DNA of 64,000 nt from Akebia trifoliata (lineage: Eukaryota; Streptophyta; Magnoliopsida; Ranunculales; Lardizabalaceae): the NCBI GenBank assembly GCA_017979445.1, contig CM030718.1, positions 17,789,021-17,853,020 of the forward strand, written 5' to 3'. Positions within the stretch are counted from its first letter, which is position 1, and each line of letters starts with the position of its first letter. Made by a program: the position numbers and the translations under genes. Positions 44,067 to 54,971 of the stretch are shown piece by piece. The notes beneath the pieces were generated by a model. That model ran no database searches. It was not told the origin of the DNA and saw only the letters and a program-made list of their open reading frames with translations.

Positions 44067-46300
44067 TTATTTTTTTTCTAGTATTTTGTAGCACCTCCCT
44101 GATCTGATCATATGATCAATATCTATTACCATGGCCTCTTTCGATTTTTCAATCCCTACAGATGTTACGATCAACGTCTCAGAACTCCATAGGATGGTTT
44201 GGCTGGAACGGTATGAGAAGGGTTTAGAGGACATGATGGTCATGGGTTGAGGATCTGGCTTTACATGGAGGATAAGAGGTGGTGGGTTGGGCTTGACGAT
44301 TGATGTAGTAGTGTTTGGGGTTTGTGGGTTAGTATAAGATAGGATGAGGGGTGATCGGGAGGAAAAGCTTGAAGTTTGAGGGGTCGGTGTAGTGTAGGAT
44401 ATAACAATAGTGGTCGAAAAGAACTGAAGTCTGTATGGTGTACGGTATGATGAGAGGTGGACAAGCGGTAGAGCTTGAAATTGGTGATGTGTAGGGTATA
44501 ATGAGAGGTGGTCGTGAAGGATTTGACGTTTGGGAGTTGGAGTGAATGGTGAGATTGGCCAATCTGACGGGAAGTTGGGATGGCGATTGGTGGGTTGTAT
44601 TTTGTGATAACGCATTGATGCTTGATGATGTTGATTCTTTACTCAAATTGACTCTAACTTTAGAGCCAATAGGTGTTATCAAAATTGAAGGGTTGAAACT
44701 CGGTTCATCCCTCTCTATGGCATTGATTGTCGGCCCATTGCCTCTCCCGTTATGTGTTGGCAATGGGTTCTGATTGATATTTTGCTGAGGTGCTTGGGCC
44801 ATCGGACCATTAAAGATGATCGTTTTCCTATCGATTAAATTCTGGACATGGTGCTTGAGCTGCCAACATTGGTCTGTGGCATGCCCTGGTGCCCCTACGT
44901 GAAACTCGCAGAATTGATTGGGGTTGTATCCTGGTCCCTTAATCGTCTCAGGGTTTGGCTGCCTTTTGGTGAGATATTCTCCCCTGAGTAATGCTGGGAG
45001 TAGTTCTGACAGAGTCATAGATAGGCGGGTGAAGACTCGAGGGGCCATATTGGGTCTGCACTGCTCATTTTGATGATTCTAGGCGAATTGTGGGTTTTGA
45101 CCAAACACTGGATTTTGTCCGAACAGGAATATTTGTGGAATAGGTGCAGTTTGGGGTGGATTAACCTTGAAGGGGACCTGAGGTGCTGGTGGCCTTTGGT
45201 TTGGTGTTGAGATGAAGAAAGGTCGAACAGGTTGTACATTGTTGACTTGTGCTTCTTCTTTCTTCTCGGTCATGACTACCGGTTTTCGTTGAGTAGACCC
45301 CCCCCATTGGTGCCCCTAAACTGGACAAGTCGTAAATCAAACCTGACAGAATACCGTCCTCAACTCGATCCGCCACTTGGACCAATGACGAGAAGCTTGC
45401 AGTTGTATGACCCACTAGATGCGTATAGAATGAATGACCCAAAGTAGAGATGAATATAGTGTTCATCTCTTGCTCTGTCATAGGTGGTTTAACCTTAGAA
45501 GCCGATTCTCGCCACCTTTGGGCATATTCTTTCACACTTTCCTTTGCCTTCCGAGTCATCTTGGCCATGTTATTCCTATTCAATCCCATATCTGTATTGA
45601 ATTTGTATTCTTTTGAGAAAATCGTAGCCAGATCCTGTAAGCTCTTGATTCGAGAGTGATCAAATTACGAAAACCATGAAAGAGCCGCCCCTATTAGACT
45701 CCTTTGGAAGAGTTGAACCAACAACCTGTCATCAACCCCAAATTGGCACATGGATCCACAATAAAGCTTCAAGTGTGACAGAGGACATCCGATACCGTTA
45801 TACTTCTCGAAATCAGGACACTTGAACTTTGGTGGTAGTGGTACATTGGGGTATAGGTAGAGGTCTCTGAATCTCATTCCACTTACGGAGTCCTTGCCTT
45901 TCATCTTTCTAATCTCCTCTTCGATTGCCTCGAGTTTGTTGGCAACTTTCTCTTCTGTGGTACTCCTTACTTCAGCTGCCTTGAATTCACATTCTTCCTC
46001 TTGAATAACCTCATGTCATGGTGGATTACAATGAATGTGAATTGATGGTCCTTGATTGGTAGGGACGGTGGGTGGTAAGGTATTCGATGCTTGCTGAGGT
46101 TGTTGTTACAATTGTTCGGGTATAGCCTGATTTGAGCCGGATGCCTGATATTGTACAGCTTGAATGATGCTTGGATTTGCTATTAGCAGATCTAAAATTT
46201 TATCATGTTTTTCCAATGCCTTCACCACTATATCTAGCTTCGAGGTGAGATCTGTTATTACTTCTGTCACTGTTTGTTGAGGTTACTCTGAAGTGCTCAT
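44067..46300 (-). pseudogene. gag of element B
   Basis: The structural protein starts at ATG 46300 (MSTSE), chosen because the frame joins the capsid in phase. Stops near 46280, 46110 and 46020 and one at 45665 interrupt it. The N-terminus has a heptad-like stretch (LTSKLDIVVKALEKHDKIL). The capsid core follows: KFKCPDFEKYNGIGCPLSHL, then FSKEY and, at 45589-45300, KMTRKAKESVKEYAQRWRES. A frameshift sits on a C run at 45299-45306. The C-terminal part has a zinc-knuckle-like CEFH-x5-GHATDQC, then a Ser/Pro/Thr-rich region with repeated LIIPYT-like words (about 44560-44150), where frames overlap. Much longer than a minimal gag because of this linker. Confidence 0.8.
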
Positions 46301-46489
46301 GATTGGTTGCGAACGTAAAAAATATAGAGGATTGTCAGGTGGCAAGTACTTCTTTCTAGGTCGTTTGGCCACCTGTGGTCAAGAGGTTAGGCGTTAATAT
46401 ATCGTTTACATAATGAAGATGCATGATGATTGATTAGGTCAGATTGGTTTAATTGGTAAAGTTGCATTAAGAAAATCCTAAATTTGGTT

Positions 46490-47035
46490 GAGGTTGGATT
46501 TTTTGTCAGCATGGAGTTGGGGTTCATCGGCATGGATCGAAGGTTTGTCAACATGGAGCTGGAGGCTCATCGACACGGAGTTGGAGGTTTATCGGCGCAG
46601 AGCTGAAGGTTGTCAGAACGGAGATGGGGGTTTATTGGCACGGAGCCGAAGGTTCATCAGCATGGAACGGAAGGTTTGTCAGCACGGAGCTGGAGGTTCA
46701 TCGGCACGGAGTCCGAGGTTTATCAGCGCGGAGCCGACTATTATCAGCATGGAGCTGGGGGTTTATTGGCACGGAGTAGAAGGTTCATCAGCACGGAGCC
46801 GGAGGTTTGTTAGCACGGAGCTGGAGGTTCATCGGCACGGAGTCGGAGGTTTATTGGCGTGGAGTCAAAGTTGTCAGCACTAAGCTGGTGGTTTATCGGC
46901 ACGGAGCCGAAGGTTGTCAGCAAGGAGCTGGTGGTTTATCGGCACGGAGCCAAAGGTATCAGCACATAACTAGAGGCTTATTGGCGCGGAGCCGAAAGTT
47001 TGTCGGTACGGAGCCGGCGATTTGTCAGCATGTAT
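46490..47035 (-). repeat. 22-bp tandem array in leader of element B
   Basis: About 24 copies of a 22-bp unit, on the plus strand GAGGTTCATCGGCACGGAGTCG with variants. As 22 is not divisible by three, long open frames appear on the plus strand in several frames (up to 131 codons) with a 22-residue period; they run against the element's direction and are artefacts. The array lies about 190 bp upstream of the gag start. Confidence 0.85.
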
Positions 47036-47144
47036 CTAAAAAGTCATTTTGTAAAGGTAGATTAACTGATAGCTCTGATTTGGGTTGGGTACTATTTGTG
47101 GTCCTGACTCGAAATATACGTGGGCCATGGAGATAGACCCCACC

Positions 47145-48090
47145 CAGGTGGATCTTAAAGTGGTTATGGGTCATGGACCCCTTTGGTAAGGATATGGGTT
47201 ATAGACCCAGTTAGGAGTAGATAAGGGTTGTGGACCCATTTTGAGGTGGGTATGGGTCATGGACCCAATTGGATACGGATATGGGTCGTTGCCTCATTTG
47301 GATATGAACATGGGTCGTGGACTCAATTAGAAGGATATGGGTCGTGGACCCAATTGGATATGGATATTGGTCAAGGACCCACTTGGATATGGATATGGGG
47401 ACCCATTTGGATATGGACATGGGTCGTGGACCTAATTGGATATGGACATGAGTCCTTGACTCATTTGGATATGGACATGGGTCGTGGACCCAATGGGAAG
47501 GATGTGGGTCGTGGACCCAATTGGATATGGATGTGGGTCGTGGACCCAATTGGATATGGATATGGGCCGTTGACCCAATTGGAAGTGGATATGGGTCATG
47601 GACCCATTTGGATATGGTATGGGTCGTGGACCCATCTAGAAGTGGATATGGGTCGTGGATCCATTTGGATATGGTGTGGGACGTGGACCCATTTAGAAAT
47701 GGATATGGGTCGTGGACCCAATTGAAAGTGGATATGAGTCACAGACCCATTTGGATATGGTATGGGTCGTGGACCCATCTAGAAGTGGATATGGGTCGTG
47801 GACCCAATTGGAAGTGGATATGGGTTGTGGACCCATTTGAATATGATATGGGTCGTGGACATATCTAGAAGTGGGTATGGGTCGTGGACCCAATTGGAAC
47901 TGGATATGGATTGTGGATCCATTTGGATATGGTATGGGTCGTAGACCCATTTAAAAGTGGATATGGGTCGCAAACCCAGTTCGAAGTGGGTATGGGTCAT
48001 GGACCAATTTGAAAATGGATATTAGTCGTGGACCCATTTTGGTGTGGATACGGGTCGCGGACCCGATTCGGAGTGGTTATGGGTAAGGTT
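47145..48090 (-). repeat. 28-29-bp tandem hairpin array in leader of element B
   Basis: About 33 copies, plus strand TGGATATGGGTCGTGGACCC plus AATTGGAAG. Each has the inverted repeat GGGTC-N3-GACCC. One copy (47451-47463) reads GAGTC-CTT-GACTC, both arms changed so that pairing is kept. Homologous to the array of C at 25880-26930. Open frames on both strands (up to 165 codons) follow from the absence of stops in the unit. Confidence 0.85.
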
Positions 48091-49091
48091 GATAGTGTGT
48101 CAAATTGGGTCCGGATCAACTTTGATAGGTAGGGTGGAGGCGAGCTCCATTTGGGTCAAACACAAAGTGGCAAGGGGTAGACCCTAAGTTTAACAAAGAA
48201 ATTGTTCATTTAATCATTTTTAAGCCTTAAAACTTAAAAGAAAATTAAAGTCCAAGAGAAAAGTTGTCAAGACTGATGTAAGGGACAAAATGAGCAAAAA
48301 ATTTTTTTTTTTTTTTTTTTAATGAACGGACCGAAGAGCTTTTGTACTGGTCCGCTCTTTAAAAACGGACCAGAACCTTAATTTTTGCAATTTTTTTTTA
48401 AAAGATTTTGAGGCATACAGCCTCTGTTTTTTGGCTTCGGGTATAAATTTTTTATTTTTTTTATGATGCAAAGCATAAAAATATATACAGATTTCCCTTT
48501 TACCTAGGGGGACATGTAAGAAAATAAAGAACAAAAAAAACCTAAAATCTATACTACTAAGGGCAAAAAAAAAAGAACATTACAAGATACCTAAGGGTTG
48601 ATACATCTTGGCATTTGTGTCCTATGCCTCTAATCGTATTTTAATGCATGCGGCTATAGGTGGTTTGAGGTTACTCAATCTTCAAACCTCCATGCACATT
48701 GAAATGTACACTTCTTAGGTTAGTGATTGAGGTGGATGTTCTCCTCCCCGCTTCCCCAAATGAATGATTTAGGGGGCTTGAGAGTACCGGCATCCGGGGT
48801 TAGATTTTTAAAATAGGAAAAGGTAGTTTGTGCAATGAGCTATGAATCGAATGTGCACAAATGCATTACAAATATGTATCAACCCTTATAACTTTGAATC
48901 ACAACAAGATAATAAAATAAATATTACATGCATTCCCACATAGAGGAGAAAATCATAAAAACAACAAAGTGAATCAACTAACAAGTATGTTAGTAACAAA
49001 AATAAACTAAGAAAAAAAAAGTTGAATATTTTTTGAAAGACAAATAAAAGAAAAGAAAATGGCCAAGTCAAATCGGTTTGGACCCACTAAA
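48091..49091 (-). other. Leader of element B next to the primer-binding site
   Basis: Non-coding. A poly-T run (48301-48320) and an imperfect inverted pair around CGGACC (48327 and 48357) are visible. The stretch 48600-48790 has counterparts in the leader of C at about 24960-25200. No gene seen. Confidence 0.5.
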
Positions 49092-49110
49092 GTCCCCAGT
49101 GGAGTCGTCA
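49092..49110 (-). promoter_or_regulatory. Primer-binding site of element B (tRNA-Arg)
   Basis: Minus strand TGACGACTCCACTGGGGAC, three bases after the LTR; one mismatch (A for G at position 3) to the tRNA-Arg complement. Confidence 0.8.
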
Positions 49111-49113
49111 AGT

Positions 49114-51060
49114 TGTAGACATGAAATGTTTGCCATGAACCTCAATGTTACTTTATTTGGAGTCGCCACCATTCTTTTTTGAAAATGGGTGTGAATGGGC
49201 ACCCGAATTGATTTTTTAGAAACTATTTTTTCCATGGCATTGTAATGACTCTCATATGTTGGAAAGGGCAACGTCTACTTAAGATATAGGTAAGCAGGTC
49301 CGGTTAGAGAATAGGGAAGGTCTTAGGCACCCCATCCTCTCCACCAAAGGTGGTTACCTTGCTTGGCCATTTTATCTTGTAAAAACTCAAGAAAACAAAT
49401 ATTAAAATACATGAGAATGTATGGTAAGAGTGGTGTGTGCATTAAGTAGAATATTCCCTAAAAAGGGATTTTGATTTCAAAGTGACATTAAGGGGCATTC
49501 TATGAAATGAATGTTGGTTTAAGCTCTTAGAGGGACTCCATGATGAACTTCCCTTGAAGCCATAACCTTGATGCATGTATGCGTGGCTAGAAACTTAGTG
49601 TTTTACCCCATCAAGAGGGTGATACATTTCTTCATCATTACCATGCATGAGTGGGTGTGTGCAATGCGTACAATATGATCCATGAAACTAAGGTTAAAAG
49701 GGCTTCAACCCTATCCTTTCAATCGAACCTTAGTCCAATTTACCGGGGATGGGAGAGGGTATTCATCACATCCTATAGGATTTCTAAAAGGAAAATAAAA
49801 TAGAGGGTTAGAAGAAGAATATGCAAGCTTTGAAATAAAATCTACATGTTAAACCCCACCTTTTCCCTTGATGAATTTGAATCTTGAAAAGAAAACTTGA
49901 GAGTTGAGTGAGATGGTTGAAGGTTGGATTGAAGTTTAGAAGATGAGAGAATGAGTAGGAATTTTTGTAGAGTTTTAGGTTGAGAGATGGGGGTTTGAGA
50001 GCATGAATTGCTCATAGAAAATGAGGGTATTTATAGAATTTTTGGAGAATTTTTGGGGACAAAGTGGTCCAACTCTAAAAATAAAAAAAATGGACATGAG
50101 ATTTAGGTTGTTTCTTTTTAGATTTTCCATTTGTATGATGGTAAAGATGACATTTGTAAAGAAATCCTAAAATCATTCTTTGATCCTTAGTTTTTTGGTA
50201 AATAGAGGTGAGAGAGCAAAAGTACTTTTGGGAGGATGAATGGGGGAGTGACATGTGTAAAGGTGGAGTGATAGGTAAAAGGTAGATCTTGGTTTATTTG
50301 TAAATAACTCATAAAGCAATGATGGAAGTGTAATTTTGAAATGGACTAATGGGAAATAAAAGCACATTTGGGAGGGTGAATAGGAGGATGACATGTATAA
50401 AGGTGAAGTGGTAGGTGAAAAGTAGATTTTGGTTCATTTACAAATAACTCATAAAGCAAGGGTAGAAGTATATATTTTTGAAATGGACCAATGGGAGAAT
50501 TCCATATATGTACTTGAAGATTCCCACCTTTTGAGGGTATAATGAGAAGTTCTCTCACCTTTATGGATTATTACCAAAGACCAAATAACCTTTTTGATTT
50601 GACTAAACTTTTTGAAAAGGGTATTCTTGATTTTTCACAAAAGGGAAGTTGATCCTCCAATTAGATGATGCATTGGGTATTGGGGGCTTATGAGGTATCA
50701 ACATGTGTCATCTTGTTGAGGGGTGAGAGAATGGACTTGGATTGGGCTTGGTGTTGAGCTTGGGTTTGGGTTAGGATATGGACTTGGGTTTGGGCTTAGG
50801 ATGGATTTGGTGTTGGGTTTGGATATGGACTTTATTTATGGATTTGGGTTAGGATATGGGTGATGGATATAGGTTTAAAGTAGATTAGGGACAAGGTGTG
50901 GCATATGGAATGATATGAGATGCAACAAGTATGCATATATGCATGAATGATGATGTCACGTGGCAACGCGGGTCCATCAAAGAGCTTGAGTTCTAAATCG
51001 AAATTAATTCAAGGAAATTTGGATCTTTCTAACGGGTTCGTGCAAATTGGGGTGTCTACA
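49114..51060 (-). repeat. 5' LTR of element B
   Basis: On the plus strand it starts TGTAGACATG and ends GGGTGTCTACA, followed by TTCTT, the duplication. TATA box at 50028-50035; 140-bp U3 duplication at about 50210-50500. Confidence 0.9.
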
Positions 51061-51065
51061 TTCTT

Positions 51066-51727
51066 CTTTTATTTTCAGAGTCCATTCCGACTTCATCCGT
51101 CGAAGTTTCTATTTAATGGGTCGAGCATCTGGATATAACGGAATCTGATGTTAAACAATGTCTGTGCTTATTCTTGGCATATCCTCATAAGGCCACGCAA
51201 ACACGTCTTTGGTCTTTCTGAGCGACTCTACTATCCCTTTGCGTTCATCAGGGGATAATGTGATCCTAATCTGAATCTCTTGAGGATTTTCTTTTGTTCC
51301 GAGATTGATACCTCTACTTCCTCCATTAGAGGTTGAGCCCGACGTTCATTTTCTTGTTCAAGTAATTTGATTATTTCAGGGGGAGGTTCTTCATCAGAAG
51401 ATTCTCCCTCTGAAGTCAGATTATTAGTTAAATTATTATTGCACTCGGGGTAATCAAGAATTTCTTTCATTTCATTAGAAGGAGATGGGGTAACAGGACT
51501 CATTTCCGACTTGACAGACTTACTAAACTTAATAGAAATAATGGACTTACTTGACTCAGCAGAAACAAATGACTCATCTGGCATGTCAGACTGAATAGGA
51601 CTAAGGGGACTGACAGACCCAGTCTTGACATGTAAACATGACTAATTACATGATAGCTAGAGAGACACCCTACAGCAGGTTTGATTGTAGACTGAGGATT
51701 TGGGATCCCCTTCTCAGTTGACAACAC
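51066..51727 (-). pseudogene. Acidic spacer and start of RT of element A
   Basis: From 51584 to 51231 an acidic stretch (EGESSDEEPPPEIIKLL) leads into the RT of element A: VFAWPYEDMPRI near 51190, then KLRRMKSE near 51105 and KIKEE at the junction with element B. The remaining RT is at 34748-33840. A TAG within the 'K.KLRRMK' motif and frame changes between 51727 and 51584 break the frame. Element B inserted exactly in the first RT helix, after the KEE motif. Confidence 0.8.
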
Positions 51728-51729
51728 CA

Positions 51730-52480
51730 GAACACTATGATCTTCAATGAATAACTGGTCGATGTTGAGGGAGTCTAGATTGAGCTGCTAGTCTTCAATT
51801 TTCTTCTCTTCATCTTCTGTGTTTGCTTCCTTTTCAGGCCAATCAATATCAAAAAAGATCTCAAACCCCGGCAGACGAGTACCTGTGATATGGTCAATGA
51901 ATGGCTTGGGGAACCCATAGTAACGGAAATCTTCTCCTTCTTTCACAAACTAGCCATTAAGGGTCTTATGATAAGGCTTCATTTTGATGAGATCCGTGGT
52001 GCGTCTTTGCCTTTTCGCAATCGTCTTGTCCCATTTTATTTTTCAGTATTGGGCTCAATCTTCATTAGTAGGCTTATATCGTAGCCCGAATGTGCCGATT
52101 ACTTCTTTAATCACTGGTGCCTCTTTAATACCTTGCTGCTTGCGACCTAAGCCCATACCAGGGAAAATTCTAATTTTCTTGAATATTGACCATGTAGCAG
52201 TTAGAAGTATTTTCCATTGGAAAATATTCTTTCATGGCTGGATCCCATTGGACTGAGCGTATCTTTTCAAACTCGAATCCACTAAGCTCTATTCCCTGTT
52301 GTTCTGGCTCAATCTCAAGCAACGACTCATCCTTAGCTTCAATACTGTTTATAATCCTTACAAATTCAACATCTCCATGGAGAGTAATCACTAGCCCATC
52401 CTTGATAAACTTGACCTTCTGGTGCAGCGTGGAAGGGATAGCTTTAATCTGGTGTAACCATGGCCTCCCTAACAGTAAAT
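51730..52480 (-). pseudogene. G-patch segment of element A polyprotein
   Basis: Between protease and RT. At about 52169-52125 a frame reads FPGMGLGRKQQGI, followed by FGLRYKPTNED (52090-52060), a G-patch whose first part lies across a frameshift from the protease frame. Farther on (about 51940-51850) come GYFVKEGEDFRYYGFPKPF and PGFEIFFDIDWPE. Same position as in element B, so the domain was in their common ancestor. Confidence 0.65.
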
Positions 52481-52505
52481 TGAAAGAAAACTGGATATCG
52501 ATAAC

Positions 52506-53195
52506 CTAAAATTCTACAGGAAATTCAGCTATGCCTGTAGATAGTCGAAGGTACAAAATTCCCAGTACATCCCTTTTAGTGTTATCATAGGCCCTAACCC
52601 CTTGGTTAGTGGGCTTGAGATCTTTAGTTTTAAAACCAAGGCAAATGGTGGTTTTCAAAGGGCAAACATTCAATGTACTTCCATTATCGATCAATACCAG
52701 AGGTACCCTCATCCCGTTACAGTCAATTGTGATGTGCAATGGCTTTGTATGGCTTGCTCATTTCTTTGGGAGATCGGAGTCTGAGAAGGATAAGATATTC
52801 TCCACATAAGTTGCCCTTACTATGTTGGCCAGCTAATCTGGAGAAGTATCAAGGGAGACTTGGGCTATATTTAATACTTTGAGAACAGCCTCCCTATGGG
52901 TAGTGGAAGCCATAAGTAAACCCCAGACTGAGATATTGGCTCTTGATTTCTTCAATTGCTTGATCACGGAGTTATCTTCTTCAATATTTTCTGTGATAGG
53001 ATCTTCTTTCTCTTTTTTTGCCAAAGCTACCAGATTATCAACACAGAGTTCTTGTGGCTTAAAAACTCTTCCCCCTCGAGTCATATGTCTAACTTCATCA
53101 CAGGAGAGAGGATAAGGTTCATCTTCTTCAGTCAGTAAATATGGATCTTCATCTGTTAAAGGTACAGGACTTTTCAAGTTCATCTGAGCCAACAA
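52506..53195 (-). pseudogene. Aspartic protease region of element A
   Basis: Contains VLIDNGSTLNVCPLKT (about 52700-52655) with the retropepsin D-N-G-S active-site loop, preceded by HITIDCNGMRVPL. The N-terminal part (53195-52833) carries THREAVLKVLNIAQVSLDTSP, shared with element B. The whole lies in the gag frame, interrupted by stops near 52833, 52770 and 52506, so gag and protease were one open frame. Confidence 0.8.
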
Positions 53196-53222
53196 GTAAC
53201 TGGTGAATACGGGACTACTGTA

Positions 53223-54662
53223 TCAAGGTGGGGATAAACAATACGTATCATCTAAGGTTAAATCAAATGGTTCATAGTTTGTGGTGAAAACCTTATCAGT
53301 AAAGACTATCCCGGCAATAGGGTAACTAGGCGGTTCGACTTGAATGGGATGGATAAGAAAGACAGGATCAAATGGCAATGATGTGTGAGAAACCATGTTC
53401 AGGGTTGGTGGAGGTTGATAGGCAGGTAATGAATTAGTGGTGACATTCGGTGGGCTAGGGATTATGACTTTCTTGTTGTCAATCAGGTTTTGAATGGCAT
53501 GACGTAAGGTAATACATCGATCCGTGTGATGACCAGGGTTTTGATGGAACTCGTAGAACAAGTTAGAATTGTGTCCAGCTGGCAAGGGATTAGGTAGAGG
53601 TCGGGGTTGGATAGGGGTAAGAAGTCCTTTTTTTACTAATTTGTGAAAAACTACAGTGAAACTCATCCCTAGATTGGTAAATTGACGCGGAGTTCGAGGT
53701 TGACTTGGGTGAGTCTGGTTATTAGTTAGGCCTGGGGGTTGAGCTGGGGTAGCTGATGTGTTGGCTATGTAGACATGGTTGGTGTTAGGTTTAGAAACAT
53801 AGGGTTTCTTAAGCTTATTATCCGAGGGGTTAGAAAGAACCCCAGAGGCAAATGCATCATCGAGTTGACTTCCAGCTTGTAACAAAGACTCGAAAATAGG
53901 GAAATATTGGGCTACCAGGTGTTGAGCATATCCTTGTGAGAGGTTTTTTAGGATAATTGCTAATTGTTCCTTCTCTGAAGGTCTATCCCACATTTGAGCA
54001 GCCTTGGCCCTCCAACGACCAATGAAATCAGTGAATGTTTCCCTATTCTTTTGTTTAGTTACTTCCAAATCCCTTCTTGAGGTTTCAATCTCGGTATTGT
54101 ACTTATACTGATGCTAGAAAGCTTTTGACATGTTCTCCCATATACCCACAATAACTGGATCTTGAGACATTAGCCAACGTAGTGCTGACCCTGATAAAGT
54201 TCTCTAAAACAACAACGTCATGTATTCGTCGCTGAGTCCCATAGTGCGCATGTTAGTAACATACACCTTAAGATGTGTTTTTGCACACCCTATACCATTA
54301 AATTTGTCCATTTCTGGCATCACAAACTTCTCGAGCAAATGAATTCTAGGGATGCAATTCAGAGTTTCAATACCTGCTGCAATTTCATCGATGCCTTTTA
54401 TGCTTTTCATAGTCTACTCTAATTGAGACATTCTGTTAGCTAACATCGGATTCTCATCAACATATTCTTCGTCTCCGTTGAGTTCAAAGACTTCACGTGG
54501 ACTTCTCTCTTCTACCTTCTTTCCTTTTGGATCATTTAGGGGATTGCCCGTTGATTTCGAGGTCTATTCTAACACTTCCACTTTGCCTTTTATACTGTTG
54601 ATATCGTTGGCAAAGGCTGCCAAGATCTTACGGATCTCTGTAAGTTCAGATTCTGAAGCCAT
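53223..54662 (-). pseudogene. gag of element A
   Basis: Structural protein, in one frame from ATG 54662 (MASESELTEIRK) with a possible coiled-coil start. Capsid core: KFVMPEMDKFNGIGCAKTHL (about 54340-54280) and QKNRETFTDFIGRWRAKAA (54055-54000), then PSEKEQLAIILKNLSQGYA. A Gln/Pro/Thr-rich linker and a zinc-knuckle-like stretch (EFHQNPGHHTDRC, about 53555-53515) follow. Stops: two TAG in the first 90 codons, TAG near 54205 and TAG near 54115, each fitting an original CAG. This pattern suggests decay by cytosine deamination at methylated CHG sites. Confidence 0.85.
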
Positions 54663-54971
54663 CTTTATTTGCTGATTTGGAACTATAGCTCATTTTAATC
54701 GACTGGACCTACGACTCCAACTAGGAGGTGAACGCTTGAGTTTGGGCACAATGATAATCCTATATGACCCCATCAAAGGTAAATTTAGTCAATTTCAGTA
54801 TTACCCTCTTGATAACATTTTAAGGAATCACTTCATTGAGGTTTGTGCACCAATCCATTAATTAATCCATTCACATAATGAACATTCAAAGAAGAAATCA
54901 ATATTTATTTGAACAAAAAATAGCTTTATTAAACATGATTGACAAATAAACATTCTCATTAAAAACATCTT

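Larger units (their letters stand above)
34754..51060 (-). mobile_element. Element B: Tat-like LTR retrotransposon nested in A
   Basis: Minus-strand element of 16.3 kb (15.1 kb without insert E), LTRs 49114-51060 and 34754-36733, TSD TTCTT, tRNA-Arg primer site at 49092-49110. Order: leader with 28-bp and 22-bp arrays, gag, protease, G-patch, acidic spacer, RT, RT-linked RNase H, [E], integrase, 2-kb 3' region, LTR. It has no ORF1 and no 34-bp hairpin array, and its LTR is unrelated to A's apart from the ends, so it is a distinct family related to C. All genes are broken. Confidence 0.9.

Noticed and set aside
46488..47136. Plus-strand open frames of 67-131 codons
   Set aside because: Products of the 22-bp array, antisense to element B.
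47211..48000. Many open frames on both strands up to 165 codons
   Set aside because: Products of the 28-bp array, whose unit has no stop in several frames.
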